From: Paramecium pentaurelia
Taxonomy: Eukaryota > Ciliophora > Oligohymenophorea > Peniculida > Parameciidae
Length of the DNA stretch: 64,000 bases
Reading direction: 5' to 3'
Assembly (NCBI GenBank): GCA_905183005.1
Contig: CAJJDO010000003.1
Span: 351,623-415,622, forward strand
The notes below the pieces were generated by a model, which made no database searches, had not been told where the DNA came from, and saw only the letters and a list, made by a program, of their open reading frames with translations. Both the position numbers and the translations under genes were made by a program. Each line of letters opens with the position of its first letter. Positions within the stretch are counted from its first letter, which is position 1. Positions 26,672 through 38,553 of this stretch are shown in pieces.

Positions 26672-28084
26672 TCATGTTTAGTTCAATCTTGATTTTCTTT
26701 CTCTTCTTTCAGGAGCTCCTTATTAATCTGGAATTACCTCACTATTCTATCCACAATAACGTATCTGTTCAAAGATAGGTTATTAATTTGACTCAAATTA
26801 AGAGTATGAATTATCTTTACGTAAAACATATTAATATTATTATTTTTAATCAAGAAAGTTACCATTTTATAAATTTAGTTATTAAATTATTCTATTGTTT
26901 TCATTTTATTTACTATATTTATTATTATTTTATCTATAATTATAACTTTCTTTATTTACATTTAAATTCTTATTTTGATAATTAGAATAATCTAAATGAT
27001 TATTATTTTAATTTTTTTGATAATCATAGTTTGATTTTTATTTTTAGATTCTCTCTGATTATATATTGTATTCAATTTAATTATGTTCATTTCTTCTATC
27101 ATGATAATTATTCTATTGATTTTGTTAATATTATTATTTCAATGGTTAATCGATAAAAGGATTCTTAACTAGATTATACTATTTTTAATTTTGATATTAT
27201 TAATAACCTCTTCTATCTTCTTCATTAGACTTATTCCAATTTCTTTTATTACTATGATTATTATTATTAAAATTTCTAGAATTTGATTCATAATTATTAT
27301 TGTAATTAGATTTAGATGAGTAATTTGAACGAATTCTATTATCAGAATTTTTAAAATACTCATTAGAATAATTTTAATGATGATTTTATCTCCCATTCTA
27401 GTTAATATTTTGATATTTTCCATATACACTATGATTATTTTAAGGTAATTTGTTATAGGATTTAAATTCATTCATATTTTAATTATAAATATATCTTTAA
27501 TCTCTGCGATAATCTTCACTTTTAACTCTTTATCTTCCTGATTATTAGTCCATTTAATATCCTTTTATGTAATTTTTTTTTTTAAAGTATATTTAATGTA
27601 ACTACATATTATTTTCTTAAACAAACCTTTAAAAATTTTACTAATGTTCTTTCAATGTTGCTGAAGATTAATTACTTTTAATATTTTAACATTAATCATT
27701 CTATTTCTAATATTATGAAGGATTTTTATAATCTTAATTAGATGTTTTTTATGATTTTTAGTCCTATTACTATATTATTCCTCTATTCTACATTTCTTAA
27801 TCAAAAATGGTTTCAGGATAATAAATGTTTTTACCAGTCTCCACTTTTCTTTGATTTATATCATATCTCGTAAATTTTCCTTGGCTTACAAAAACCCATC
27901 CAGCAGGAGCTCCATCTTTTTAATAATAGCAACCATTTTAATCTGCCCATCCTTCAGCTTCATCAAAAATATAAAGTTCATTTGGATTGTCCAAATAAAA
28001 TCCGTTCTTAACTTCATTGTAATATAAAAATTTAAAAGGATTATGTTGAGGAAATTTTTGATTAAAATCCAATTATTTATTCAT
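26672..28084 (-). CDS. Asn/Gln-rich protein with a small N-terminal folded domain, 470 aa
   Basis: One uninterrupted 471-codon frame. Residues about 20-85 look folded (F-L-Y-Y-N-E-V-K-N-G-F-Y-L-D, then C-Y-Y and A-G-W-V-F-V). The remaining about 380 residues are extremely rich in Asn, Gln, Tyr, Lys and Arg, with runs of N and Q and RG/RR patches. Composition suggests a disordered, possibly RNA-binding or condensate-forming protein, but no RRM or RGG array is visible. The 5' part (up to the start codon) falls inside the duplicated block and is repeated, truncated, at 29059-29219. Convergent with the zinc-ribbon gene (151 bp apart). Confidence 0.7.
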
Positions 28085-29057
28085 TAAAATTAATAGAATA
28101 GGATTGCAATAACTTTTTAGCAAATCCCACAGATATTAATTTTGAATTCTAAATTAATTGCTAAAATTTATATCCAATGTGAAATACTTTTCTGCTATAA
28201 TAAAATTAATTGATATATTTGCAATATAAAACTATATTGTCAAATTAATAACATGATTAAGATGATAACTTCTGTATTTGTAAAGTAATAAGAATAAGAA
28301 GAATTTTATATATATTAATTAATCATTAGATAAAAGTGGAAATATAAAATTTATAGATTTATAATTCAGAAAAAAAAGTTTAAACAAATTCAACTGAACA
28401 AAATTCAAAACTGAAAGGAAAGTTTAAAAGCAATTAAGCAATTTAATAATATTTAAATATTCATAAAAAAGTGATCAAAATCTCTTAATTGAATCAAATG
28501 AATCTTAAATCTATTTAACAATGAAATAATATTAAAATTTATTTATTTAATAGATATAAAATATTGTTCAGACATTTATATTAAACTTTGAGTCAAAATA
28601 TATTAGGATGAAAAATAAATAATTTATCTTAAAAGCAAACTTGAATTTAAATGAATAATATAAAATATCTTTAAGTAATTTATAAACTTCCATATATAAA
28701 TTCGATAACATATTAATTCTTATCTACTTAATTAAATTTATAATACATCAATCAATTGAAGAATTAAAAATATAAAAAATCTTTAGATTTGGATCAAATT
28801 TCTCAATAAAACCAACTATTAAATTAAAGTTAAGTATTTTTAAGTAATTGTAATATTTCAATCTTAATAATATACAAATAGAATGCTTCTGTAAATAGAT
28901 CTTGTTAATAGCTATGTCAAATAAGAATATTTGATATAACAATTGATTTAGTTATATTTATATGAATCGAAAAGTAAAATTTGTAATTAATAAATATTTT
29001 ATTTTTATAATTAATCATCATTATCTAATTCTTAGATTTGATGTTAAAATACTTTGA
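27924..29057. repeat. Direct duplication, copy 1 (1134 bp)
   Basis: Identical to 29059-30192, offset 1135. The copies are separated by a single N at 29058. Copy 1 holds the true N-terminus of the Asn/Gln-rich gene plus a truncated fragment of the 3' end of the crystallin-like gene (stop at 29018). The pattern fits two overlapping contig ends joined without merging. Confidence 0.9.
28085..29017. other. Intergenic, no gene seen
   Basis: About 930 bases, very A+T rich. One 64-codon standard-code frame on the minus strand (28748-28942) is hydrophobic low-complexity and I do not treat it as a gene. The same sequence recurs at 29220-30152 through the duplication. Confidence 0.55.
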
Positions 29058-29058
29058 N

Positions 29059-30192
29059 TAATAGCAACCATTTTAATCTGCCCATCCTTCAGCTTCATCA
29101 AAAATATAAAGTTCATTTGGATTGTCCAAATAAAATCCGTTCTTAACTTCATTGTAATATAAAAATTTAAAAGGATTATGTTGAGGAAATTTTTGATTAA
29201 AATCCAATTATTTATTCATTAAAATTAATAGAATAGGATTGCAATAACTTTTTAGCAAATCCCACAGATATTAATTTTGAATTCTAAATTAATTGCTAAA
29301 ATTTATATCCAATGTGAAATACTTTTCTGCTATAATAAAATTAATTGATATATTTGCAATATAAAACTATATTGTCAAATTAATAACATGATTAAGATGA
29401 TAACTTCTGTATTTGTAAAGTAATAAGAATAAGAAGAATTTTATATATATTAATTAATCATTAGATAAAAGTGGAAATATAAAATTTATAGATTTATAAT
29501 TCAGAAAAAAAAGTTTAAACAAATTCAACTGAACAAAATTCAAAACTGAAAGGAAAGTTTAAAAGCAATTAAGCAATTTAATAATATTTAAATATTCATA
29601 AAAAAGTGATCAAAATCTCTTAATTGAATCAAATGAATCTTAAATCTATTTAACAATGAAATAATATTAAAATTTATTTATTTAATAGATATAAAATATT
29701 GTTCAGACATTTATATTAAACTTTGAGTCAAAATATATTAGGATGAAAAATAAATAATTTATCTTAAAAGCAAACTTGAATTTAAATGAATAATATAAAA
29801 TATCTTTAAGTAATTTATAAACTTCCATATATAAATTCGATAACATATTAATTCTTATCTACTTAATTAAATTTATAATACATCAATCAATTGAAGAATT
29901 AAAAATATAAAAAATCTTTAGATTTGGATCAAATTTCTCAATAAAACCAACTATTAAATTAAAGTTAAGTATTTTTAAGTAATTGTAATATTTCAATCTT
30001 AATAATATACAAATAGAATGCTTCTGTAAATAGATCTTGTTAATAGCTATGTCAAATAAGAATATTTGATATAACAATTGATTTAGTTATATTTATATGA
30101 ATCGAAAAGTAAAATTTGTAATTAATAAATATTTTATTTTTATAATTAATCATCATTATCTAATTCTTAGATTTGATGTTAAAATACTTTGA
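29059..30192. repeat. Direct duplication, copy 2 (1134 bp)
   Basis: Base-for-base repeat of 27924-29057. It continues into the real 3' end of the crystallin-like gene. Its left end (29059-29219, minus) is a truncated copy of the Asn/Gln-rich gene start and should not be annotated as a separate gene. Confidence 0.9.
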
Positions 30193-31130
30193 TTTGGATC
30201 TTGATTCTAAATTTATTAAGTCTATCTTCCTCTTAATTAGGCAAGTGATATTGCTTGTGTTAAACACTTCTAACTCTCTTAGTATGTAACTTATTATCCT
30301 TAATAATTCTCCTCTGAATATATAGTCATTTAGTATCCTTCAGGTAAATAGATGGACTTTATATCATATTAGAAATCCCTAAAATTTCGCTTAATTTTAC
30401 TCAACTTCCTTCAAAGATTCACATATTGGTAAGCTTTCTCCTTAGAAATCACATTTTGAATAAATCACAATGCAATCCTCCTATTTTTCTTATACACTAA
30501 TGTTTGCTTAAGTATCATCTTATTCAGCTATATCTAGAGCTCTAAATTTATGAAATAATTTACAAGTATGTTTTCATACCATCATAAGAATCGATTTAAT
30601 TTCCTAAAGAATCATAAACTTAATTTTGATTTCTAATTGGTCTTAATTTAATTATGAAATAATTACAATTCTAAACTAGCTGATAAATAATGATTATCAT
30701 CATCTTAATCTTTTGATTCTTCTTAGACTTATGTATCTTCTGGGAATTCATAAGGTATTGAATTTTCCATATCAAAAACAGGATCAATTTCAGCATCAGT
30801 TGAAACTAATTATTATGATCCTTCTTAAGTAGTAGCTTATAAATTGTTAGAATTATCAATTATAGTCATTTAGCTATTAGAATTTTCATCTTAATTATTT
30901 TATATAATAGGCTCAGATTTAATATTTTATGTATTATCAGCTTAATTGGATACAAAATGACCATCAATATCTATATAACCTTATAATTGTTAATGTTATT
31001 AAATTTATTGTGATTCTTCATTTTTTGTTTCATAAACTAATGTAGGAATTGGATTGTCTTAAATTTAATTTAATGCCTAATTTTAAGAGAATACTAAGGC
31101 AATGAACAATGTTATTAGAACTATTTTCAT
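30153..31130 (-). CDS. Secreted beta/gamma-crystallin-like protein A, 302 aa
   Basis: Three introns (25, 22, 22 nt) restore 302 aa. It has a signal peptide (MKIVLITLFIALVFSQNQA), then about 170 Gln/Asp/Ser-rich residues. A C-terminal beta/gamma-crystallin-like domain follows: C-I-V-I-Y-S-K-C-D-F-Q-G-E-S ... C, then D-I-K-S-I-Y-L-P-E-G-Y-Q-M-T-I-Y-S and N-Y-Q-G, the Greek-key signature of aromatic/basic strand, x-x-G turn and S-I-x-L-P. In ciliates, proteins with this domain are known cargo of dense-core secretory granules (mucocysts, trichocysts), so a granule role is a reasonable inference. A second such gene lies divergently 1.5 kb away. The 3' end lies in the duplicated block. Confidence 0.75.
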
Positions 31131-31175
31131 TAAAAAATAAAAATATATATATATAATATAAAGGTAAAACGGATA

Positions 31176-32202
31176 TCATTTACTTAATTTAATTATCTCT
31201 TCTTCAATATCATTAAAGCATTCTTATATCTATTATTTCATTTATCTCAATCGTAATAATTTATTATCATCTACATTATTTTGTAATTAATTTTGCATTT
31301 TATTTCTTAAAGTTTATATTATATCCAAATCTTGATTCAATTTTTACATAGATCTTTAACTATTTTGATAACTCAAATCTTAGACACTGCTAGACAATTT
31401 GTCTTTTGCTGTTTAAATTCTTTTCAAGAATCTGTAAACATATTTTCTTAATATTTATACTTTTGCATTTCTTATATTTCATGTTATATATTAGATATTT
31501 CATCTGTAACATATTCTTAATAATACTGATCAAATGTCTTGTTTTCATTTTGATAACTTTTTTAAAATTCTTCTTTTTAAATTTATTTAATTCTTTTATC
31601 TATTTGATATAATGATTCTTTTAATGAAATTTCTTAATAAATTTCAAAATTTTGAGTGTTATATTAATTATTTTAATAGATCTTTTCATCTTTATTATTT
31701 ATTCCATATTATTACTTTTCTTTATTAGATTCATAAAAATCTTTATTGGAAATAAATTACTATTAAGACATTGATTAATCTGTTTAGGATAATTTAAATA
31801 TATCATCAATAGTATCTGAATCTTATTTACCAGAAAATTCCTATAATATCGGTTTTTTAATGGATCTCTAATTCTATATTTAATTAGTATCGTAATAGTT
31901 ATTTTTACTAATAAACACTCTATAATCTTAATCATCAGAATAATTGCCATGTTATATTAGACTATATTATCTTTTATCTTCATATACAGATTCAGCAGTC
32001 CGACAATCTGGATTCATCTTTGAAGATGAAATAGATTTCAATGTTTATACTTTTTGATTACTCAACATCATATCTAACTTTTAATCGAATTTTAAATGAA
32101 TTATACTTTTATTTACTCAATTGTATTTAAATGTTTCCTTAGTTCCAATTTTCCACATTTACATCTATTCAACCAATCTAAAATTTCTCTGTTTGTTTTC
32201 AT
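31176..32202 (-). CDS. Gln-rich coiled-coil protein, 325 aa
   Basis: Introns of 29 and 20 nt give 325 aa. The N-terminus (MKTNREILDWLNR followed by a short C-x-C) is followed by a Ser/Asp/Gln-rich middle, and the last about 170 residues form predicted coiled coil ending EEEIIKLSK. No enzymatic motif, signal peptide or TM segment. Its stop is 45 bp upstream of the crystallin-like A start on the same strand. Function unknown; cytoskeletal or ciliary scaffolding is only a guess from composition. Confidence 0.65.
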
Positions 32203-32615
32203 TTTTTAACGTACCAATTATTTAATAATTATTATTTATATTATTATATAATCCATAAGTAAATAAGATTAATTTTGATATAACAAAATAAATTTGATAA
32301 GAATTCAAGGTTTTAATCTTGATTCAATTATCATATTAAAATATTCCATTAAAAACATTTAATATTAGATTCTTCTATCTTTTATATTTATTGTTTGATA
32401 TCAATTTATTATTCAATCTAATTCATTAATTTTTACTAATTTATGAATGATTATTTTATTACATTAAATCTGTTAAATTTTAAAGTTCATAGAATTCTGA
32501 TATATAGATTATATATATAAATATTATTAAAGATATTTCTTAATATATGAAAATGATTGACTTCTAACAAATTCATCAATCATATTTCATATATTATAAA
32601 TCCGTTTTTATTAAT
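32203..32615. other. Intergenic, divergent promoter region
   Basis: About 410 bases between the divergent coiled-coil and crystallin-like B genes. A+T rich; no exon seen. Confidence 0.5.
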
Positions 32616-33275
32616 ATGTAAAAATTATATATTTTAGCACTCTTATTGGTAATCGTTACAGCTCAAGAGAGTTTTCTTGAAAAACAAAAGCATGTTAAAT
32701 AATAGAAGGATTTATCAACTGAAATATATACAATTAAAAAAAAAGGATTACCAACCTTTTTAGGAAGAAGTTCAGATGAATCAATCAAAGAGTAATTGTC
32801 ATCTCTTTTGAATTACGAAGAAGCATTGTTATTAACACCAACTGAAGAAACTGATCATACAATTAAATTTGTTGAATCTATGTTTATTATTGATCAACCA
32901 AATCCTAATGCAGTAAGAGCAACAGAAAAACCCAATTATTCATTTGATGAACCAAAACCATAAAAAAAAGTTTATAGCAATGAAAAAGTTACATCATTTA
33001 AAGAGGGTTGTATTTATGTTTTTAGCGAATGTAATTTTAAAGGAGAACATGCTAAATCATGCCCAGGAGATAATGTCACATTTTTTGGATTACCATTTGA
33101 AATTTTATCTATTCATGTACCAGAAAAAGGATCATTGAGTCTTATTTAAGAAAATGGAACCACTGCCTACACAGTTTCCAATAAATGTATGAGAAGTAGA
33201 CCAATTGAATTCCTATTTGTCGAAGGAGCAATCAAATAATCATTTGGAAATGGTGAAACATTCATTGACTAATGA
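32616..33275 (+). CDS. Secreted beta/gamma-crystallin-like protein B, 219 aa
   Basis: Intronless 219 aa. Signal peptide MQKLYILALLLVIVTAQ, a charged linker of about 100 residues, then a C-terminal domain with G-C-I-Y-V-F-S-E-C-N-F-K-G-E-H ... C, F-E-I-L-S-I-H-V-P-E-K-G and a final Cys. This is the same beta/gamma-crystallin-like pattern as protein A at 30153-31130, but intronless and with a different linker. Probably the same family of ciliate dense-core granule contents (inference). Ends F-I-D-Q before TGA. Confidence 0.75.
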
Positions 33276-33821
33276 AAATCAATATATTCATAAGTAACAT
33301 GATCTTATTGTTGAAAAAACAATTTATTCTTTTTTTTAATTATTACAGCTTGTCTTTTTTCTATAAATGTTTTTGTGATAATTTTGTACTTATATTTAAA
33401 TCTATATCATAAATCAAGTAAAATCATTTTAATTTAATCTTAAATAGATTCTCAACTATGTCTATATAGATTCTTGAACAAAGTTATTTATCAATATATA
33501 TATATATTTTCTTTTAATATTTATTAGACTTTTGATAAATAAAAAATGAATTTAACTATTAGTGTATCTAATTGAACTTAATAAATGTTTTACTATCTAT
33601 TCTATTAGTGATAATAATTTTAGATATATAAATGATCTAATGGAGATGTAAAGGAAATTTCATAGATCTTCGTTAGGGATATAATATGGGTTGCAAATAC
33701 AATTGATTTTATCTATCATAATGATGATTTCATATTGTGATAGTAAATGATTTATTATGATTCAATACTAAATTGTTTTAAATTATTAATAATTTAACAG
33801 GTTTAAGAAATTCAAATTAAA
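33276..33821. other. Intergenic, no gene seen
   Basis: About 545 bases between two same-strand genes. A+T rich, includes a short (TA)n run near 33495. No exon seen. Confidence 0.5.
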
Positions 33822-35187
33822 ATGTAAAAATCTACAACCCTTGCAGATTTCACCATTCTCTAAAAATTAGGAGAAGGTTCCTTTGGATAAGTATTCAGGG
33901 TACTTTAAACTAATATACATTAGGTTAAAAGAGTGAGTGATTAGTGTGAATATGCTATGAAGAAGGTGAGAATTAACAATTTAAAATAAAAGGAGAGGGA
34001 GAATGCTTTGAATGAAATAAGAATTTTGGCTTCAATAAATGATGCACATATTATAGGATATAAAGAAGCATTCTTCGATGAATTATCAAATTAATTGTGT
34101 GTCATAATGGAATTTGCAGGAGGAGGAGATATATAGAAATAAATTACAGCATGCATAAAGAAATAGAATTAAATAGAAGAAAAAGAGATTTGGAAAGCAT
34201 TGGCACACATGACATTAGGTTTAAGAGTATTACATAAGTCTGGTATTTTGCATCGTGATTTAAAGAGTGCTAACGTCTTTAAATCTATAGATGGTAAATA
34301 TAAGATTGGTGATTTAAATGTAAGTAAAGTTTCACATGGAGCATTAGCGAAAACCTAAACAGGAACACCTTGTAATTTATTAAATTAATTAGATTATGCA
34401 AGTCCAGAAGTATGGAGAGATTAACCTTATTCTTCACCTTCTGATATATGGTCTTTAGGATGTGTTATTTATGAAATGGCTACTTTAAAGCCTCCTTTTA
34501 GAGCATAAGATGTTTAAGCCTTATTCAAAAAGGTATCATCTGGTGTTTATGAAAAAATACCAAAATCATATTCCAATTCACTTAGTGCAATGATTAGTTA
34601 ATTACTCAAAGTACCTGCTCATTTACGTCCTACTTGTGATTAGATCCTCTGTGATCCAAATGTTAAACCATTTGTCGAATAATATTGTTAAGAATAAGGA
34701 AATAATCATCATGCTGAATTACTTCAAACTATTCTATTACCAAAAAATCTTAAATAATTATAAGCTAAATTGCCCAAACCAACTTATGAAACCAATAAAA
34801 ATGAATATGATTCAATTAAATAACCTCCAAAATCTACAAGATCGGCATCTGTAAATGAAAGAAAAGGATCTCCAATTCAAACACCTCAAATTCCTAAGAA
34901 GGATGTCTCCAAACCTGTATTTCTAAATAAACTAATTTTAGCTTATACCTCCTGGTTTAAGAAACAATTAATTACCCATAAATCAACCTATTCGTTAATC
35001 TAGTTTAAATAGACCTAGTTCTTCTGTCAAAAATTTAAGTCCTGCTCCCATGAGAAAATCTGTTGAGAAGCAAAACAGGGATACTTTGAAAAATAAAAGT
35101 CCTTCTACCAAACGAATTTATGACAATGAAAATATAGATAGAAGCAACATAGGTTAAAGAAGATCATATCAAAATATAAAGAATTGA
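33822..35187 (+). CDS. NEK-family Ser/Thr protein kinase, 439 aa
   Basis: Introns of 21 and 25 nt give 439 aa. Kinase domain at about residues 9-265: G-E-G-S-F-G-Q-V (glycine loop), A-M-K-K-V (ATP lysine), H-R-D-L-K-S-A-N (catalytic loop), D-L-N in place of DFG, T-G-T-P-Y-Y-A-S-P-E-V-W activation segment and D-I-W-S-L-G. The tail is Lys/Ser/Pro/Asn-rich and disordered. NEKs control cilia and basal bodies; the DLN variant keeps the metal-binding Asp and, as I recall, is common in ciliate NEKs. Convergent with the phosphatase gene (62 bp between stops). Confidence 0.9.
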
Positions 35188-35249
35188 TATTCTATTAATA
35201 TTATATTATACTTCATAAGAAGTATCAAAATATATTCTATCTAAATACT

Positions 35250-36265
35250 TCATAAGAAGTATGGTAATACACTCTTTGGATTAATGCTCTTAGCACTTTC
35301 AGGGACTTCTTTGAAAGTCTTCCAAGTTTAATTCAAGTTTTCATCCAAACATAAAATTGAGGCTATGTTTCCACATCTATAACAATAATTTGGTGCTGAC
35401 CATACTGTTACTAAGTTTTAGTCCTAAGAATATTAAATTATCATACTGGGAACCAATATTTATATCCTTCCATAACTAATTAATGTGCTCTACAAATCAA
35501 AGTAAGATCATTAAGTCTGCAAAACTCTTTTGTTACTTTGGCTCCAAAAAGAAAACCAGCTCCTCTAGAATTTACTGCCCAATATTCTACTTCTTCAGGA
35601 TCAGACCACATTAGATCACAAAATGGTCCTTCATGAGGAATTTCAATCTATAATGGGAGAAATTATAATAATTAAAAAATACCTTTCTATCTATTGTTCT
35701 TATCTAATCAATTGTTCTCATGTCTGGGGATAAACCACCATGAACACATAATATTTAACCTTCAATTAGGGCTCCTAATGGCAAGCAGTCAAAGACCTCC
35801 ATAAATAATCTCCATGGGCTGCTATTTCCATATTTACGAAGTAATTCTTCATAAAAACCATAAACTTGAGTGCATTAACGGGATTCATGATTTCCTCTGA
35901 GTAACATAATGTTTCCAGGATATTTAACTGAAAATTATCAAAAAGATTACCTTTTAAACATAATAGGTATTCCATTGTTTCAACTGAATTATAGCCTCTA
36001 TCAACAAAATCTCCAATAAAGATATAATTTGATGAAGGAATGTCTCCTCCTTCTTTCATTAAAGCTTATAAATCATAGAATTATCCTATTTATTTAAGTC
36101 ATCCTTACCATGAATGTCCCCACAAACATTTACTGGAGCCCTAACTGGTTATATATTAGATTCTTCAAGAAAAATCTCCTTTGCTCTATCACAAATCAAT
36201 TTGAGATCTCTTTCTGGTAAACATCCTCCATTTAAAAGTGTTGCAATATGCCTATCAATGTCCAT
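35250..36265 (-). CDS. PP2A-subfamily protein phosphatase catalytic subunit (PP4/PP6-like), 303 aa
   Basis: Introns of 23, 23, 35 and 23 nt yield 303 aa, the usual length. Motifs in order: G-D-I-H-G, G-D-F-V-D-R-G, R-G-N-H-E-S-R, V-H-G-G-L-S-P, I-R-T-I-D-R, L-M-W-S-D-P, R-G-A-G, I-C-R-A-H-Q, S-A-P-N-Y-C-Y-R-C-G-N, and C-terminal P-Y-F-L, the leucine-methylation tail of PP2A/PP4/PP6. All metal and catalytic residues are present. N-terminal and middle sequence (D-I-D-R-H-I, R-A-H-Q-L-V-M-E-G-Y-K) favour PP4, with PP6 a close alternative. Most of this gene is repeated across the N gap at 36713-37487. Confidence 0.9.
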
Positions 36266-36473
36266 TTTTCCAAAATTTATAATTAAAATAATACTTCACA
36301 TACTAGTTCCTAATTAGTTAAATAATTAAAATTAAAGATTAGAATCCTATCAAATCTTATATAATTTTTTATAACAAAGTTTTGTGATTTTCTCATATAA
36401 TTATTTACTTAATAAATAATATTCATTAATCTAAACATATATTGCTTAACATTTTATAAATTATTTATAGATA
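35491..36473. repeat. Direct duplication flanking gap, copy A (983 bp)
   Basis: Identical to 36713-37695, offset 1222. It ends one base before the N run. The complete phosphatase gene runs through this copy. Confidence 0.9.
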
Positions 36474-36474
36474 T

Positions 36475-36712
36475 NNNNNNNNNNNNNNNNNNNNNNNNNN
36501 NNNNNNNNNNNNNNNNNNNNNNNNNNNNNNNNNNNNNNNNNNNNNNNNNNNNNNNNNNNNNNNNNNNNNNNNNNNNNNNNNNNNNNNNNNNNNNNNNNNN
36601 NNNNNNNNNNNNNNNNNNNNNNNNNNNNNNNNNNNNNNNNNNNNNNNNNNNNNNNNNNNNNNNNNNNNNNNNNNNNNNNNNNNNNNNNNNNNNNNNNNNN
36701 NNNNNNNNNNNN
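36475..36712. other. Assembly gap (238 N)
   Basis: Run of undetermined bases flanked by two identical 983-bp blocks, as expected when overlapping contig ends were scaffolded as if separated by a gap. Any protein frame crossing it is meaningless. Confidence 0.95.
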
Positions 36713-37487
36713 TACAAATCAAAGTAAGATCATTAAGTCTGCAAAACTCTTTTGTTACTTTGGCTCCAAAAAGAAAACCAGCTCCTCTAGAATTTACTGC
36801 CCAATATTCTACTTCTTCAGGATCAGACCACATTAGATCACAAAATGGTCCTTCATGAGGAATTTCAATCTATAATGGGAGAAATTATAATAATTAAAAA
36901 ATACCTTTCTATCTATTGTTCTTATCTAATCAATTGTTCTCATGTCTGGGGATAAACCACCATGAACACATAATATTTAACCTTCAATTAGGGCTCCTAA
37001 TGGCAAGCAGTCAAAGACCTCCATAAATAATCTCCATGGGCTGCTATTTCCATATTTACGAAGTAATTCTTCATAAAAACCATAAACTTGAGTGCATTAA
37101 CGGGATTCATGATTTCCTCTGAGTAACATAATGTTTCCAGGATATTTAACTGAAAATTATCAAAAAGATTACCTTTTAAACATAATAGGTATTCCATTGT
37201 TTCAACTGAATTATAGCCTCTATCAACAAAATCTCCAATAAAGATATAATTTGATGAAGGAATGTCTCCTCCTTCTTTCATTAAAGCTTATAAATCATAG
37301 AATTATCCTATTTATTTAAGTCATCCTTACCATGAATGTCCCCACAAACATTTACTGGAGCCCTAACTGGTTATATATTAGATTCTTCAAGAAAAATCTC
37401 CTTTGCTCTATCACAAATCAATTTGAGATCTCTTTCTGGTAAACATCCTCCATTTAAAAGTGTTGCAATATGCCTATCAATGTCCAT
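36713..37487 (-). pseudogene. Truncated duplicate of the PP4/PP6-like phosphatase (probable assembly artefact)
   Basis: Same start codon context, introns and sequence as 35491-36265. It is cut by the gap after the L-I-C codons, so it lacks the R-A-H-Q, substrate-binding and PYFL regions. Perfect identity including introns and flank argues against an old paralogue. Most likely the same locus represented twice. Confidence 0.85.
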
Positions 37488-37695
37488 TTTTCCAAAATTT
37501 ATAATTAAAATAATACTTCACATACTAGTTCCTAATTAGTTAAATAATTAAAATTAAAGATTAGAATCCTATCAAATCTTATATAATTTTTTATAACAAA
37601 GTTTTGTGATTTTCTCATATAATTATTTACTTAATAAATAATATTCATTAATCTAAACATATATTGCTTAACATTTTATAAATTATTTATAGATA
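36713..37695. repeat. Direct duplication flanking gap, copy B (983 bp)
   Basis: Identical to 35491-36473. This copy leads on into the real downstream sequence, the Rab-like gene at 37782. Confidence 0.9.
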
Positions 37696-37781
37696 ATGAA
37701 TTCTAAAAATATAAAAACTTTGCATAAATTATTTTTCAATCTTTTAGGTATTAATAATTTATATTTATTTCTATAAAGAAA

Positions 37782-38530
37782 ATGGAAGAGAATAGAGATC
37801 TTAAAATAATTGTTGTGGGAAATTCAAGTGTTGGTAAAACAAGCTTGATTGTTAAATATAAAACTAATCAATTCTCTCCATAAACTTCTGGTACAATGGG
37901 AGTAGATATGTCGATTGATAAGAATGTGAAAATTAATAATAACTTATATGATGTTGCTATTTGGGACACAGCTGGTCAAGAGAGATTCTAATCAATAGTG
38001 AAAATATCATCCTAAGTATTTTTAGGCTCAATCATCAATAGAACGCTCATGCTTCTTTGATATGTTTTGATTTGAGTGATCCTTTGTCATTAGATAGTGT
38101 AGCATCTTGGATTTAATTTTTAAAATCTGAAGGACCTTAAAATCTACAAATTATAATAGTTGGTACTAAAAAAGATCTCCATGTTCAATATACATAAGAA
38201 TAATTAAAATCAATATCTACTGCATGGAAAGCAAATTTTCAAGATGAATTTCCAATTCATTTAACATCCTCAAAAACTGGGGAAGGAATTTAAGATGCTT
38301 TTAGATAAGCTTTTGAATTAGGAGCCAAAGCAAAATACGATTTAAATATCTAATAATAATAATAATAAGAATAAAAAAAGAGTTTTAAAATAAGTACCTC
38401 CTAGTTGGTAAGAAGTTAATAGCCGCATTCACATTAAAAAACAGAAGCAATAATTTCAAATACAACGACTCTTAGAGAAAGCTAAATGAATTTTAATGAT
38501 AATAAAACTACTCAGCAAGGTTGCTGCTGA
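37782..38530 (+). CDS. Rab-like small GTPase 1, 240 aa
   Basis: One 26-nt intron (38016-38041) just after switch II. Motifs: G-N-S-S-V-G-K-T-S (P loop), T-x-G-V-D (switch I), W-D-T-A-G-Q-E-R-F (switch II), G-T-K-K-D in place of N-K-x-D (base specificity), T-S-S-K-T (G5) and a C-terminal G-C-C for double geranylgeranylation. A Gln-rich hypervariable tail precedes the CC. Rabs direct vesicle traffic; the Asn-to-Thr change in the guanine-recognition motif is atypical. Followed 23 bp later by a second related gene on the same strand with an intron at the equivalent site. Confidence 0.9.
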
Positions 38531-38553
38531 ATATATTTATATTATAATTAATA

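Noticed and set aside
27169..27471. 100-codon minus-strand frame rich in Ile
   Set aside because: Shifted-frame shadow of the Asn/Gln-rich gene, which reads 471 codons uninterrupted in the neighbouring frame.
28748..28942. 64-codon minus-strand frame, repeated at 29883-30077
   Set aside because: Low-complexity hydrophobic translation of A+T-rich intergenic DNA. The second copy exists only because of the assembly duplication.
27924..30192. Direct repeat as a mobile element
   Set aside because: No terminal inverted repeats, transposase or target-site duplication; perfect identity with an N at the join fits assembly error better.
36454..36833. Frames running through the N gap
   Set aside because: Undetermined bases; only the short known part is phosphatase sequence.
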